Shown one piece after another: positions 6,269-13,645 of a stretch of 14,222 nt of DNA. Origin of the DNA: JAAYDS01 sp039680625. Its GTDB lineage: Bacteria > Chloroflexota > Anaerolineae > UBA1429. Where the stretch lies: contig JBDKSN010000036.1 in the NCBI GenBank assembly GCA_039680625.1, forward strand, positions 1 to 14,222. The letters run 5' to 3'. Within the stretch, counting starts at the first letter, position 1. Each line of letters starts with the position of its first letter. The notes under the pieces are model-generated. The model was given only the letters and a program-made list of their open reading frames with translations. It had not been told where the DNA came from and did no database searches. Position numbers and translations under genes: made by a program.

Positions 6269-7630
6269 ATGGCCACAAGAAGCGCCGTGCGTGCGGAACG
6301 ACGTGCTCGGCGGGCGACACATCGTGAGCGTGTTGCCTGGTATCTGTATGACTTTGGCAACTCGGCCTATGCCTCGGTAGTCTTGCTGGCGGTCTTTGCC
6401 GCCTATTTCAAGGGCACCGTAGTAGGCGGGGCAAGGGGCACTTATCTGTGGGGAGTGGCCATTGGCGTGGCGATGCTGGTGGTCACGCTCATCTCGCCCG
6501 TTCTCGGTGCCATTGCCGACTACTCCGGGGCCAAGAAACGTCTGCTCTTGTTCTTTACAGGCATTTCGATCGTCTGCACTGCGTTGCTCTTTTTCGTAGA
6601 AGCGGGCGACGTCTGGCAGGCCATGGTCCTCTTCATCCTGGCTGAGATCGGCTACCGCAGCGGCCAAGTCTACTACGATAGCCTGTTGCCCGAGATCGCC
6701 GGTCCCGATGAAGTGGCCGAGGTATCGGGCAAAGGCTGGGCCATCGGCTCAGTGGGTGGCGTAGTCATCCTGATCATCATTCTGCCGCTGATTATGCTCT
6801 TTCCCGGCTCCCTGATGGTGCGCCTATCCTTTCCCATCACGGCGTTGTATTATGCGGTGTTTACGCTGCCACTCGTGTTCAACCTCAAAGAGCGTGCGGC
6901 AAGTCGCTCTTTGCCTGCCGGCGAGAACTATGTCTCGCTGGCCTACCGGCGCTTGGCGACGACGTTTCGCCGCGTTCATTCGTTCCGAGAGTTCTTCAAG
7001 TATCTCCTGGCCTTCTTGGTCTATAACGATGGCGTGATCATGGCGCTTGACTTTGCCGCGATCATCGGTGCCGTGCTGTTCGGCATGACGCAGCAAGAAC
7101 TGATCATTTTCATGATCATCGTGAACCTCACCAATGCCCTCGGCGCCTACGGCTTTGGCGCCCTAGCCGCGCGCTATTCGGCCAAGCGGTCGCTGCTAGC
7201 CTCGATCGCGATGATGATCGCCGTGGTCACCTGGATGTTTCTTGCTCAGCAGGTCGGCGAGTTCTATGTCATCGGTGCGTTGGCAGGCATCGCCATGGCC
7301 GGTATCCAGTCGTTGAGTCGCACGATGCTCAGTGAGTTCGCTCCTGAAGGGCGCAGCGCCGAGTTCTTCGTGTTCTTTGCGGTAGCAGGGCGTACCTCAT
7401 CCTTTATCGGGCCGTATGTCTATGGGCTGATCGCTTCATCCAGTGCCCTGCGCCTCGAGCGTCTAGGCATGGCTGTGACCCAAGCCGAACAGCAAGGTCA
7501 ACGCTGGGGCATCCTGTCTATCGGCGTGTTCTTGGTGGTTGGGCTGATCATCCTCTGCACCGTAGACGAGCGTTTGGCCGTAGCAGCAGCGCAATCCTAT
7601 GCCGAAGAGGTCAGCCTGGTTCGCGGTTAG
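6269..7630 (+). CDS. UMF1/Atg22-family MFS transporter
   Basis: A 453-residue integral membrane transporter of the major facilitator superfamily. The N-terminal WYLYDFGNSAYA at residues 24-35 followed by a long hydrophobic stretch is the signature of the UMF1 (vacuole effluxer Atg22-like) family. About twelve hydrophobic segments run through the protein, with a hydrophilic central loop (the region with the KERAASRS and RRVHSFREFFK tracts) dividing two halves. The ATG at 6269 is used instead of an upstream in-frame start at 6221, because GGGGGAGG lies just before it and a 16-residue extension looks non-membrane and unconserved. Yeast Atg22 exports amino acids, but bacterial members are mostly uncharacterised, so the substrate is open. 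The acyltransferase gene starts 26 nt downstream, so the two are probably co-transcribed and end at the 8418-8447 terminator. Confidence 0.88.
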   Translation: MATRSAVRAERRARRATHRERVAWYLYDFGNSAYASVVLLAVFAAYFKGTVVGGARGTYLWGVAIGVAMLVVTLISPVLGAIADYSGAKKRLLLFFTGISIVCTALLFFVEAGDVWQAMVLFILAEIGYRSGQVYYDSLLPEIAGPDEVAEVSGKGWAIGSVGGVVILIIILPLIMLFPGSLMVRLSFPITALYYAVFTLPLVFNLKERAASRSLPAGENYVSLAYRRLATTFRRVHSFREFFKYLLAFLVYNDGVIMALDFAAIIGAVLFGMTQQELIIFMIIVNLTNALGAYGFGALAARYSAKRSLLASIAMMIAVVTWMFLAQQVGEFYVIGALAGIAMAGIQSLSRTMLSEFAPEGRSAEFFVFFAVAGRTSSFIGPYVYGLIASSSALRLERLGMAVTQAEQQGQRWGILSIGVFLVVGLIILCTVDERLAVAAAQSYAEEVSLVRG

Positions 7631-7656
7631 CCTGCAGGGCAGGCAGGAGGCTTGGC

Positions 7657-8400
7657 ATGGTCGAGGCGGTGTATCCGCAGTATCACTATCCTCGGCGACG
7701 TCCGATCCGTGCCGTGCTGAGCAGGGTGTCGCGTTGGGCGTTCGAGTGCCTCTCTGACCTAGAGATCGTCGGCAAAGAGAACTTGCCCAAGCGTGGGCCG
7801 CTCATTGTCGTGGCGAATCACTTTCACGCCATCGACCCTGCGTTGATGGTCGGGATCGTGCCCTGGCCGCTCGAGTTCTTGAGCGCGCAACATATCGTCG
7901 CCGGGCCGCAGTGGTTGCACTTTTTCCCCGACTTGTGGGGGGTGATCCACGTGGCGCGCGGTTCGGTGGCGTCACGGTCGTCTCTGCATGCCGCAGAGAT
8001 GGTCTTGCGCGGCAATGGCGTGTTGGGCATCTATCCCGAGGCAGGCGCTTGGTCGCGCCTCCTGCGGCCACCGCGGCCGGGCGCGGCCTATCTTGCGGCC
8101 CGCTCGGGCGCGCCGTTGCTGCCGATGGGCGTCGATGGCATGCCCAACCTGTTTCCGGCGCTGGGCAAGGGCAGGCGAGCCAAAGTGCTGGTCCGTATCG
8201 GTCAGCCGTTTGGCCCGTACCAAGTCACCGGCAAAGGGCACGAGCGCCGTTTGCAGCTCGAACAGATCGGCCACGACATCATGCGCCACATCGCCGAGCT
8301 GTTGCCCGAGGAGAACCGCGGTTACTATGGCGCTGATCCAGTCTTGCGAGAGCGCGCGTTGGCCGAGAGCGCCTATCCTGATCGCGCCCTCGATGGATGA
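7657..8400 (+). CDS. PlsC-type lysophospholipid/glycerolipid acyltransferase
   Basis: A 247-residue member of the 1-acyl-glycerol-3-phosphate acyltransferase (PlsC/LPLAT) family, membrane-associated, expected to acylate a lysophospholipid or related alcohol using acyl-CoA or acyl-ACP. The catalytic HX4D box is NHFHAID at residues 54-60 (H55, D60). The acceptor-binding motif is YPEAGAW at 126-132, where most family members have FPEGTRS. PLLPMGVDG at 153-161 is the motif IV-like segment. Length is normal. AGGAGG at 7645-7650 stands 6 nt before the ATG. It follows the MFS gene by 26 nt and is followed directly by an intrinsic terminator. The YPEAG form suggests a distinct subfamily with a possibly different acceptor; this is inferred only from the motif. 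Confidence 0.85.
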   Translation: MVEAVYPQYHYPRRRPIRAVLSRVSRWAFECLSDLEIVGKENLPKRGPLIVVANHFHAIDPALMVGIVPWPLEFLSAQHIVAGPQWLHFFPDLWGVIHVARGSVASRSSLHAAEMVLRGNGVLGIYPEAGAWSRLLRPPRPGAAYLAARSGAPLLPMGVDGMPNLFPALGKGRRAKVLVRIGQPFGPYQVTGKGHERRLQLEQIGHDIMRHIAELLPEENRGYYGADPVLRERALAESAYPDRALDG

Positions 8401-8417
8401 TGTCCTTGATGGAACAG

Positions 8418-8447
8418 ACGGGAGCCTGACGGCGGCTCCCGTTTTTT
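8418..8447 (+). terminator. Intrinsic terminator after the acyltransferase gene
   Basis: ACGGGAGCC (8418-8426) and GGCTCCCGT (8434-8442) form a perfect 9-bp stem around a 7-nt loop, followed by an unbroken run of T through 8447. It lies 18 nt past the acyltransferase stop and insulates the mtaB gene. Confidence 0.9.
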
Positions 8448-8468
8448 CTCTGTATGCTATTGGCGTGG

Positions 8469-8474
8469 TAAGAT
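8469..8474 (+). promoter_or_regulatory. -10 element placed for a leaderless mtaB transcript
   Basis: TAAGAT sits so that the usual 6-7 nt distance puts the transcription start on the A of the mtaB ATG at 8481. No Shine-Dalgarno sequence precedes this ATG, unlike almost every other gene in the window, and no good -35 is seen. Leaderless genes with a TANNNT box at this spacing are common in Deinococcus and other deep-branching bacteria. Confidence 0.4.
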
Positions 8475-8480
8475 CGGCTG

Positions 8481-9773
8481 ATGCGCATCTATCTAGAGAC
8501 TCTTGGCTGTCGCCTGAATCAGGCGGAAGTAGAGCAGTTGGGCCGCGAGGCCGCTCGTCGCGGGCACACCGTGGTGGGTACGCCAGCCGAGGCTGACTGG
8601 GCCATCATCAACACGTGCACGGTGACGCACATCGCCGCACGCAAGTCGCGCCAGGCGATCCGCCGCTTGGGGCAGGCCAACGCAGCGTTGCGCATCGCCA
8701 TTATCGGCTGCTATGGCGATCGCGACCCTGCGGCACAGACATTACCTGGTGTGGCGTTGGTCGTGCCCAATCTGCACAAAGACGAGGTCCTCGACCGGAT
8801 CGGGGCGGCTCCACTGGCTAGCGAGGCGCCCCTGGCAACGCGAGTGATGGACCGGCTCCCCTGCGAGCGAACGCGGGCCTTTGTCAAAGTGCAGGATGGC
8901 TGTGAGAACCAGTGCGCCTACTGTCTGGTGACCATCGCCCGCGGGCCGGCGCGCAGTGTGCGGCCCGAGGTTGTGCTGGCGATGGCCAAAGAGCGTCGCG
9001 CTGAGGGCGCCAATGAGCTGGTGCTCAGTGGCGTCAATATCGGCTCTTTTGGGCGCGACGTTGGCCCTGTGGCCGTGGTGCCTCGGGACGAGGGCTGGTC
9101 TCTCGCGCGCCTGGCACGGGCGATCCTCGAGACGAGCGATGTGCCGCGACTGCGCTTCTCTTCGATCGAACCCTGGGATGTGACCCCAGACTTGCTCGCC
9201 CTCTGGCAAGATCCCCGCGTATGTCGGCAACTCCACCTGCCGCTACAGAGTGGCTGCGAGGCGACGCTGGCGCGCATGGGCCGTCGCATGACGGCGGCGT
9301 GCTATGCGGCGCTGGTAGCGCAGGCCAGGTCGCTAGTGCCGGGGCTGGCAGTGACAACGGACATCATGGTGGGTTTCCCCGGAGAGACCGACATCGAGTT
9401 CGAGGAGAGCTTGCACTTTGTCGAGCAGATGGCCTTCAGTCGGCTGCACGTCTTTCGTTACTCGCCACGACCCGGCACTGCCGCGGCCGAGATGCCAGGC
9501 CAGGTGGCGGCCGACGTTGTCGCGGCGCGCAGCCAGCAGATGGCGGTCTTGGGGCGCCGCCTGGCGCGCCAGTTCCACGGGGGGCTGGTGGGCCAGCAGG
9601 CTGAGGTCTTGTTCGAGTCGGCCACTGTTGTCGATGGTGGCACAGTGTGGGAAGGACTGACCGACACGTATGTGCGGGTGCGTACTCGTTCGGCAGACGA
9701 TCTGGCCAATCGGTTGGCCCGTGTGCGCATCACTGCCGCCGACGCCGAGGGTGTCTCGGGCGAGCTGCTCTAG
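8481..9773 (+). CDS. mtaB: tRNA t6A37 methylthiotransferase MtaB
   Basis: A 430-residue radical-SAM methylthiotransferase that converts t6A at position 37 of ANN-decoding tRNAs to ms2t6A, using two [4Fe-4S] clusters. The N-terminal UPF0004 domain holds C10 (ETLGCRLNQAE), C46 (INTCTVTHIAARKSRQ) and C77 (IIGCYGD). The radical-SAM cluster ligands are C141, C145 and C148 in VQDGCENQCAYC. The NTCTVT...RKSRQ form and the LN-Q-AE start point to MtaB (YqeV type) rather than MiaB or RimO. The last 60 or so residues, from GQQAEVLFES to VRVRTRSADDLANRLARVRI, are the TRAM RNA-binding domain. The start is the first Met in frame and the family N-terminus begins exactly there; there is no ribosome site, so the mRNA may be leaderless. 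Its TAG overlaps the stop of the convergent gene within CTAG. Confidence 0.93.
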   Translation: MRIYLETLGCRLNQAEVEQLGREAARRGHTVVGTPAEADWAIINTCTVTHIAARKSRQAIRRLGQANAALRIAIIGCYGDRDPAAQTLPGVALVVPNLHKDEVLDRIGAAPLASEAPLATRVMDRLPCERTRAFVKVQDGCENQCAYCLVTIARGPARSVRPEVVLAMAKERRAEGANELVLSGVNIGSFGRDVGPVAVVPRDEGWSLARLARAILETSDVPRLRFSSIEPWDVTPDLLALWQDPRVCRQLHLPLQSGCEATLARMGRRMTAACYAALVAQARSLVPGLAVTTDIMVGFPGETDIEFEESLHFVEQMAFSRLHVFRYSPRPGTAAAEMPGQVAADVVAARSQQMAVLGRRLARQFHGGLVGQQAEVLFESATVVDGGTVWEGLTDTYVRVRTRSADDLANRLARVRITAADAEGVSGELL

Positions 9774-10582
9774 TCGTCGAGCGGGGGGAATAGATAGGGC
9801 GCTACAAAGCCCTCGGTGGAGCGCATCTGCCCATAGTCGTCAGCGCGGTACTCGTAGACGCGGTCGCCCACCAGGTAGGTGAGCTGATAGCCGGGCGTAA
9901 CCACCTGGGCGCAGAAGAGACCTTTCTCATGCAGCCCCAGGCAGGCATCGGGCCAGCGCACCGCCCGAAAAGCGAGGGGTTGCACAACTTCAATGTCCAC
10001 GCCCAGCTGAGCTGCCAAGGCGGCTCGCCCCTGAGCTACTAGATCGGCGTGGCGCTCCGCCGTAGAGAGGCGGCTCTCTACGCCCAAGGCCCAAGCAGCG
10101 ATCTCGGCTTGGCGTTGCGGTGTGGCCGTCTCGCGGCCCGTGCCGTTGAAGGTGAGCGAGATGGCGCGCTCGGCGACCGTGCCGGTTTCCTCGCGCACTG
10201 CATAGGTGAAGGGCTTGTAGCGCATAGCGTAGAACAGCAAGCTATCCAGCTCGGCCCTAGTCAACTCGGCCAGGCGTAGGCCCTCGTCGCATGGCCCATA
10301 GGCCGCCCGATGTGCCGCATCGATCTCGAGCCGAGCACAATCCCCCGCGACGACGCCTTCGCTCTGCCAGATGAGCAATGCGTCTGTGCCCGCGGGAGGC
10401 TCGGGCGTAGGCGTAGGAGCTGCGCCCCAGGCGGGGTCGGCCAGGGTCGGGGTGGGCGCGCTCGCAAAAAGCCCGGTGGGCGGCAGGGCAAGGCCCAGTT
10501 GGTGCATGGCCCAGACGGCACCCACCGCCAGCAAGGCGAGCGTAATGACAAAGCCCCCGACGAACCACCATACCTTGGACAT
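9770..10582 (-). CDS. Membrane-anchored protein of unknown function with WPDxCLG motif
   Basis: A 270-residue protein with one N-terminal transmembrane segment at residues 5-27 that acts as a signal anchor, so the bulk faces outward. A Pro/Thr-rich linker (APTPT and PTPTPEP, 42-62) leads to a first domain with C82 and C98 (GDCARLEI...GPCDEG). A second domain carries WPDACLG at 210-216, a second cysteine at C224, TPGYQLTYLVGDRVYEY at 229-245 and a nearby RADDYG. I recall this WPDxCLG...C...PGw/y pattern in exported cyanobacterial and Chloroflexi proteins, with no assigned function. The two cysteine pairs could form disulfides. The ATG at 10582 follows AGGAGAAG. Its stop shares CTAG with mtaB. 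A binding or inhibitor-like role is only a guess. Confidence 0.7.
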   Translation of the reverse strand: MSKVWWFVGGFVITLALLAVGAVWAMHQLGLALPPTGLFASAPTPTLADPAWGAAPTPTPEPPAGTDALLIWQSEGVVAGDCARLEIDAAHRAAYGPCDEGLRLAELTRAELDSLLFYAMRYKPFTYAVREETGTVAERAISLTFNGTGRETATPQRQAEIAAWALGVESRLSTAERHADLVAQGRAALAAQLGVDIEVVQPLAFRAVRWPDACLGLHEKGLFCAQVVTPGYQLTYLVGDRVYEYRADDYGQMRSTEGFVAPYLFPPLDD

Positions 10583-10744
10583 ATCTTCTCCTGCCGGACA
10601 TGACGCGCGCTACCGTAAGTGGGTTCCCGCCACCCAAAGGGTGCTGTTGCCGCATGGGCGAGCGCTGCGCAACCCCGCGCTCGTAACGGCGTATTAGCGT
10701 TAGTTGTGAGTCACTCGGCTCTGCGAGCCGACTGGGAGGTCATC
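10583..10744. other. Divergent intergenic region with hairpins
   Basis: The 162-bp gap between two divergent genes holds three inverted repeats: CACCC-AAA-GGGTG at 10631-10643, a 7-bp stem CGAGCGC/GCGCTCG with an 11-nt loop at 10659-10683, and a 7-bp stem at 10715-10731. I saw no convincing -35/-10 pair for either gene. Confidence 0.4.
10715..10731 (+). promoter_or_regulatory. Hairpin directly before the DUF4342 ribosome site
   Basis: TCGGCTC (10715-10721) and GAGCCGA (10725-10731) form a 7-bp stem with a TGC loop, ending 3 nt before the GGAGGT at 10735-10740. It could affect mRNA stability or ribosome access, or be a palindromic operator on DNA. There is no U-run, so it is not a terminator. 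Confidence 0.35.
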
Positions 10745-11053
10745 ATGTCCGAACCATTCGAAACCCGCAAACTGGATGAAGAGACGGCCCAGGCCGCCGG
10801 CCAACCCTGCCAAGACACGACTTGGGAAGAGTTCAAGGTGGCCGGCTCCGAGATCGTCGACAAGGTCAAAGAGCTGTTGCATGAGGGCAACATCCGGCGC
10901 ATCGTCATCAAACAAGAGGGGCGTACCGTTTTGGAACTGCCGCTCACAATCGCCGCGGTGGGCGTGATCGTGGCCCCCGTCTTGGCCGCTGTAGGGGCCT
11001 TTGCGGCGCTGGCGACCGATTGCAGCATTGCGGTTGAGCGTATCGTCGAATAG
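10745..11053 (+). CDS. DUF4342 domain protein
   Basis: A 102-residue protein of the DUF4342 family, function unknown. After a variable acidic N-terminus (1-25), WEEFKVAGSEIVDKVKELLHEGN at 27-49 and IRRIVIKQEGR at 50-60 give the conserved EGN-RRIxI core. This is followed by LELPLTIAAVG and a hydrophobic, Ala/Val/Gly-rich segment (about 68-90) with the PVLAAVGAFAAL tract. That segment could cross or sit on a membrane. The ATG at 10745 is preceded by GGAGGT at 4 nt; the longer upstream frame has no ribosome site and is out of keeping with the family start. The gene is monocistronic, with a stem-loop at 11074-11109 after it. Confidence 0.88.
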   Translation: MSEPFETRKLDEETAQAAGQPCQDTTWEEFKVAGSEIVDKVKELLHEGNIRRIVIKQEGRTVLELPLTIAAVGVIVAPVLAAVGAFAALATDCSIAVERIVE

Positions 11054-11073
11054 CTTGCAGCGAGTGTGTCGGT

Positions 11074-11109
11074 CAGCCGAGGATGAGGCTCTCGCCTCGC
11101 CCTCGGCTG
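11074..11109. terminator. Bidirectional hairpin between DUF4342 and larA genes
   Basis: CAGCCGAGG (11074-11082) and CCTCGGCTG (11101-11109) form a 9-bp stem, continued after a 2x2 internal loop by GAGGC/GCCTC around a TCTC tetraloop. It lies between convergent genes. The plus-strand tail is only TTCTGT and the minus-strand tail has no T-run, so termination would be weak unless helped by Rho. Confidence 0.55.
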
Positions 11110-11121
11110 TTCTGTGCAGGG

Positions 11122-12387
11122 CTAGCCGCGCAGAGTCGGGATAGTCTGTGGCCCTTCGGGCATGACGCACAGCCGCGCGTTGGGCCCCGCCTGGGCCAGC
11201 AGTTCTTGAACGCACGCGCTGATGTCGTGACACGGCGTAAAGTACATGCGCTCGAGTTCGTCGTCAGTGATACCCGCGCAGTGCACGTATACGCGAGCGT
11301 GCAATTGGAACATGGCCTGGAGCTGGGCCTGCCATTGATCGTGCCGACGATAGCCAGGCTGCCCCACGAGCCTCATGATGCCCTCCGGCGAGCCGCCCTC
11401 GAGCACGATGGCGCGGTATTCGCCCCACTCGGGCACCCCATCGCGACACTCGCTGGCGATGACGATGGCGCCGCCCTTCTTGGTGATCTGTTGTGCCGCC
11501 GAGATGCCCTTGCCCGACTGGTACAGGTTCAAGTCTAGAGGATAGCCCGAGTTGGTCGTCACGACGACATCATAGGGTTCGTCGACCTCGACGATCGCCG
11601 ACTGGCGCACATGGGCCACGCCTTGCTCGTGAGCAGCATCGAGATCGCCCGCGAACACGCCGGTGATCTCTTTCTCGCGGTTGATCGCTACGTTGAGTAG
11701 AAAATCTACCGTCGCCGCCGTGGCCACCTGGTGGATCTCGTTCCAGATGGGGTTGTCGTGCGTGTGGCCCCAGGTTGCCTTGGGTTCAGCCAGCATCTCG
11801 AAGGCATGGTTGCGCATGATCGTCTCGATGCCGGCGATGCCCGGCATGACGCCCTTGGGGCCGCCGCTGAAACCGGCAAAGATGTGCGGCTCGATAAAGC
11901 CAGTGACGATCCGGAAGGCGGCCTCGACGTAGGTCTTGTTCACCCAGATGGGCACGCCGCGCGCGGTGTCGCCCAGGCGCACGAGACCTGCGGGGTCAAA
12001 GGAGTTGTGCTGTTCGATGCGATAGCGTGAGACGATCTCTTCGCCCAGCATCCAGACGAGCTCTTCGCGCGTGCTAGGACGATGCGTGCCCACGGCGTTG
12101 ATCAAGACGATGTGGTCATCGGGGATGTGGGCGAGCTCGGCGAGCAACACCGGCAGCACGCGCCGGTTGGGCATGGGGCGAGTCAGGTCGCTAAAGACGA
12201 CGGCGATGGTGCCTTCGGTGGGCACGCGATCGCGAAGAGGCGCCGAGCCGAGCGGATTGCGCAGCGCCTGGCGGATAGCGCCTGGCTCATCAGAAAGGCC
12301 CGCCACATGGTGCGGATAGATCACATCGGCAGAATCGGGCAGGTCGACCACAAGGCCGTCGCTGCCATAGGCTAGTTTGATGCGCAT
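11122..12387 (-). CDS. larA: LarA-family nickel-pincer 2-hydroxyacid racemase
   Basis: A 421-residue LarA-family protein (DUF2088), which racemises or epimerises 2-hydroxyacids with a nickel-pincer nucleotide cofactor attached to a lysine. FSDLTRPMPN begins at residue 65 and NAVGTHRP lies at 97-104 (H102). IEPHIFAGFSGGPKGVMPGIAG holds H168 and K178, and RNHAFE gives H194. These four residues keep the exact spacing of H108, H174, K184 and H200 in Lactobacillus plantarum LarA, shifted by 6. The spacing and GGGGAG 7 nt before it support the ATG at 12387 over longer upstream frames. No larB, larC or larE for cofactor synthesis is in the window, so the cofactor must come from elsewhere. Substrates vary in this family (lactate, malate and others), so lactate is not assured. 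Confidence 0.88.
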   Translation of the reverse strand: MRIKLAYGSDGLVVDLPDSADVIYPHHVAGLSDEPGAIRQALRNPLGSAPLRDRVPTEGTIAVVFSDLTRPMPNRRVLPVLLAELAHIPDDHIVLINAVGTHRPSTREELVWMLGEEIVSRYRIEQHNSFDPAGLVRLGDTARGVPIWVNKTYVEAAFRIVTGFIEPHIFAGFSGGPKGVMPGIAGIETIMRNHAFEMLAEPKATWGHTHDNPIWNEIHQVATAATVDFLLNVAINREKEITGVFAGDLDAAHEQGVAHVRQSAIVEVDEPYDVVVTTNSGYPLDLNLYQSGKGISAAQQITKKGGAIVIASECRDGVPEWGEYRAIVLEGGSPEGIMRLVGQPGYRRHDQWQAQLQAMFQLHARVYVHCAGITDDELERMYFTPCHDISACVQELLAQAGPNARLCVMPEGPQTIPTLRG

Positions 12388-12412
12388 GGTCATGCTCCCC
12401 AGGATTTGTTGC

Positions 12413-12441
12413 AGTGTAGGATCGGCAGGCATCTCGTGCAA
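12413..12441 (-). promoter_or_regulatory. Promoter of larA
   Basis: Minus-strand TTGCAC (12441-12436) and TACACT (12418-12413) are separated by 17 bp. The predicted start near 12406 leaves a leader of about 19 nt with the GGGGAG ribosome site, consistent with the ATG at 12387. Confidence 0.6.
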
Positions 12442-12467
12442 ACACCTAGGCTGGCCGTATGGGCTGC

Positions 12468-12496
12468 TTGCGGCAGGCCCGGGTTGCACCTATGCT
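12468..12496 (+). promoter_or_regulatory. Promoter of the GH172 / AllA-like operon
   Basis: TTGCGG (12468-12473) and TATGCT (12491-12496) are separated by 17 bp. The predicted start near 12503 gives a leader of about 27 nt with AAGGAG before the ATG at 12530. It lies back to back with the larA promoter, with 26 bp between the -35 boxes, so one regulator could serve both. Confidence 0.6.
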
Positions 12497-12529
12497 AAGA
12501 GCACCGATCCGATGGCAAAGGAGCAGACG

Positions 12530-13612
12530 ATGGCGGCATTCAACGGTCTGGGCATGAATATGGGCAATCTGAGTCGGCTCTCGAACGCACAGACGCGTTC
12601 GATCAGCCCCGAGAACACCACGGGCGCTAAGGGCGCTGGCGGAATGGCCACCGAGGGCCTGGGCGCCGAGAGCGCACGCGATCTTGGACGAGGCTGGAAG
12701 ATCAGCCCCGCCGTGCGTATCGGGCCGGGCGAGACGTTTACGCTAGCCGATATCGCCGGCCCAGGTGCCATCCAGCAGATCTGGATGACGCCCACCGGCC
12801 ATTGGCGGTTCAGCATCTTGCGTATCTATTGGGACGGACAAGAGCAGCCGTCGGTCGAGTGCCCGATCGGCGACTTGTTCGCGTGCGGCTGGGGGCAATA
12901 CGCGCCGCTCAGCTCGTTGGCGGTGTGTGTCAACCCAGGCAGCGCGCTCAACTGCTATTGGGAGATGCCCTTCCGCGAGCATTGTCGGATGACGTTTACC
13001 AACATCGATACCGAGCCGATGGTGCTCTTTTACCAGATCAACTATACCCTCACCGACGTGCCCGAAGATGCGGCCTATTTCCACGCCCAGTTCCGTCGGG
13101 TGAACCCGCTGCCCTACAAGCAAGTGTACACCATCCTCGATGGCGTTCGAGGCCAGGGGCAGTATGTCGGCACCTATCTGGCCTGGGGCGTGAACAACTG
13201 CGGCTGGTGGGGTGAGGGCGAGATCAAGTTCTATCTCGATGGCGACGGCGAGTGGCCGACGATCTGCGGCACGGGCACGGAGGACTATTTCTGTGGCTCG
13301 TATGACTTTGAGAATCAGGCGACGCATCAGTACGAAGAGTTCACCACGCCCTATTCGGGCCTGAGCCAGGTGATCCGCCCGGACGGCCTATACAAGTCAC
13401 AGACGCGCTTTGGGATGTACCGCTGGCACATCGTCGACCCGATCCGTTTTCAGCACGATCTGCGGGTAACCATCCAAGCGCTGGGCTGGCGCTCGGGGCG
13501 ACGCTATCTGCCGTTGCAAGACGATATCGCCTCGGTGGCCTATTGGTACCAGACGTTGCCGACAGCGCCTTTCCCGGCGCTGCCCGACAAGGATACACTC
13601 GAGGTCATCTGA
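12530..13612 (+). CDS. GH172 (DUF2961) family glycoside hydrolase-like protein
   Basis: A 360-residue DUF2961 protein, the family now classed as GH172, with members acting on alpha-D-fructofuranose or D-arabinofuranose linkages. The N-terminal SNAQTRSISPENTTGAKGAGG at residues 18-38 and GTGTEDYF at 247-254 are family signatures; E251 is a likely catalytic acid/base or nucleophile. GEGEIKFYLDGDGEWP at 228-243 is the adjacent conserved block. There is no signal peptide, so the enzyme is probably intracellular, as is the Bifidobacterium alpha-fructofuranosidase. The ATG at 12530 is selected for AAGGAG at 6 nt; an ATG 18 nt earlier would add six residues. The AllA-like cupin gene starts 33 nt after it, suggesting a joint catabolic task. 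The exact sugar cannot be told from the sequence. Confidence 0.85.
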   Translation: MAAFNGLGMNMGNLSRLSNAQTRSISPENTTGAKGAGGMATEGLGAESARDLGRGWKISPAVRIGPGETFTLADIAGPGAIQQIWMTPTGHWRFSILRIYWDGQEQPSVECPIGDLFACGWGQYAPLSSLAVCVNPGSALNCYWEMPFREHCRMTFTNIDTEPMVLFYQINYTLTDVPEDAAYFHAQFRRVNPLPYKQVYTILDGVRGQGQYVGTYLAWGVNNCGWWGEGEIKFYLDGDGEWPTICGTGTEDYFCGSYDFENQATHQYEEFTTPYSGLSQVIRPDGLYKSQTRFGMYRWHIVDPIRFQHDLRVTIQALGWRSGRRYLPLQDDIASVAYWYQTLPTAPFPALPDKDTLEVI

Positions 13613-13645
13613 CCGGCACTAGAGATCGAACAATGAGGAGCCACA

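Noticed and set aside
12388..12489. 34-residue N-terminal extension of LarA
   Set aside because: It would overlap the larA promoter, and the spacing of the catalytic residues fits the L. plantarum protein only from the ATG at 12387.
12743..13327. Minus-strand frame of 194 codons
   Set aside because: Antisense to the GH172 gene; no motif and no ribosome site.
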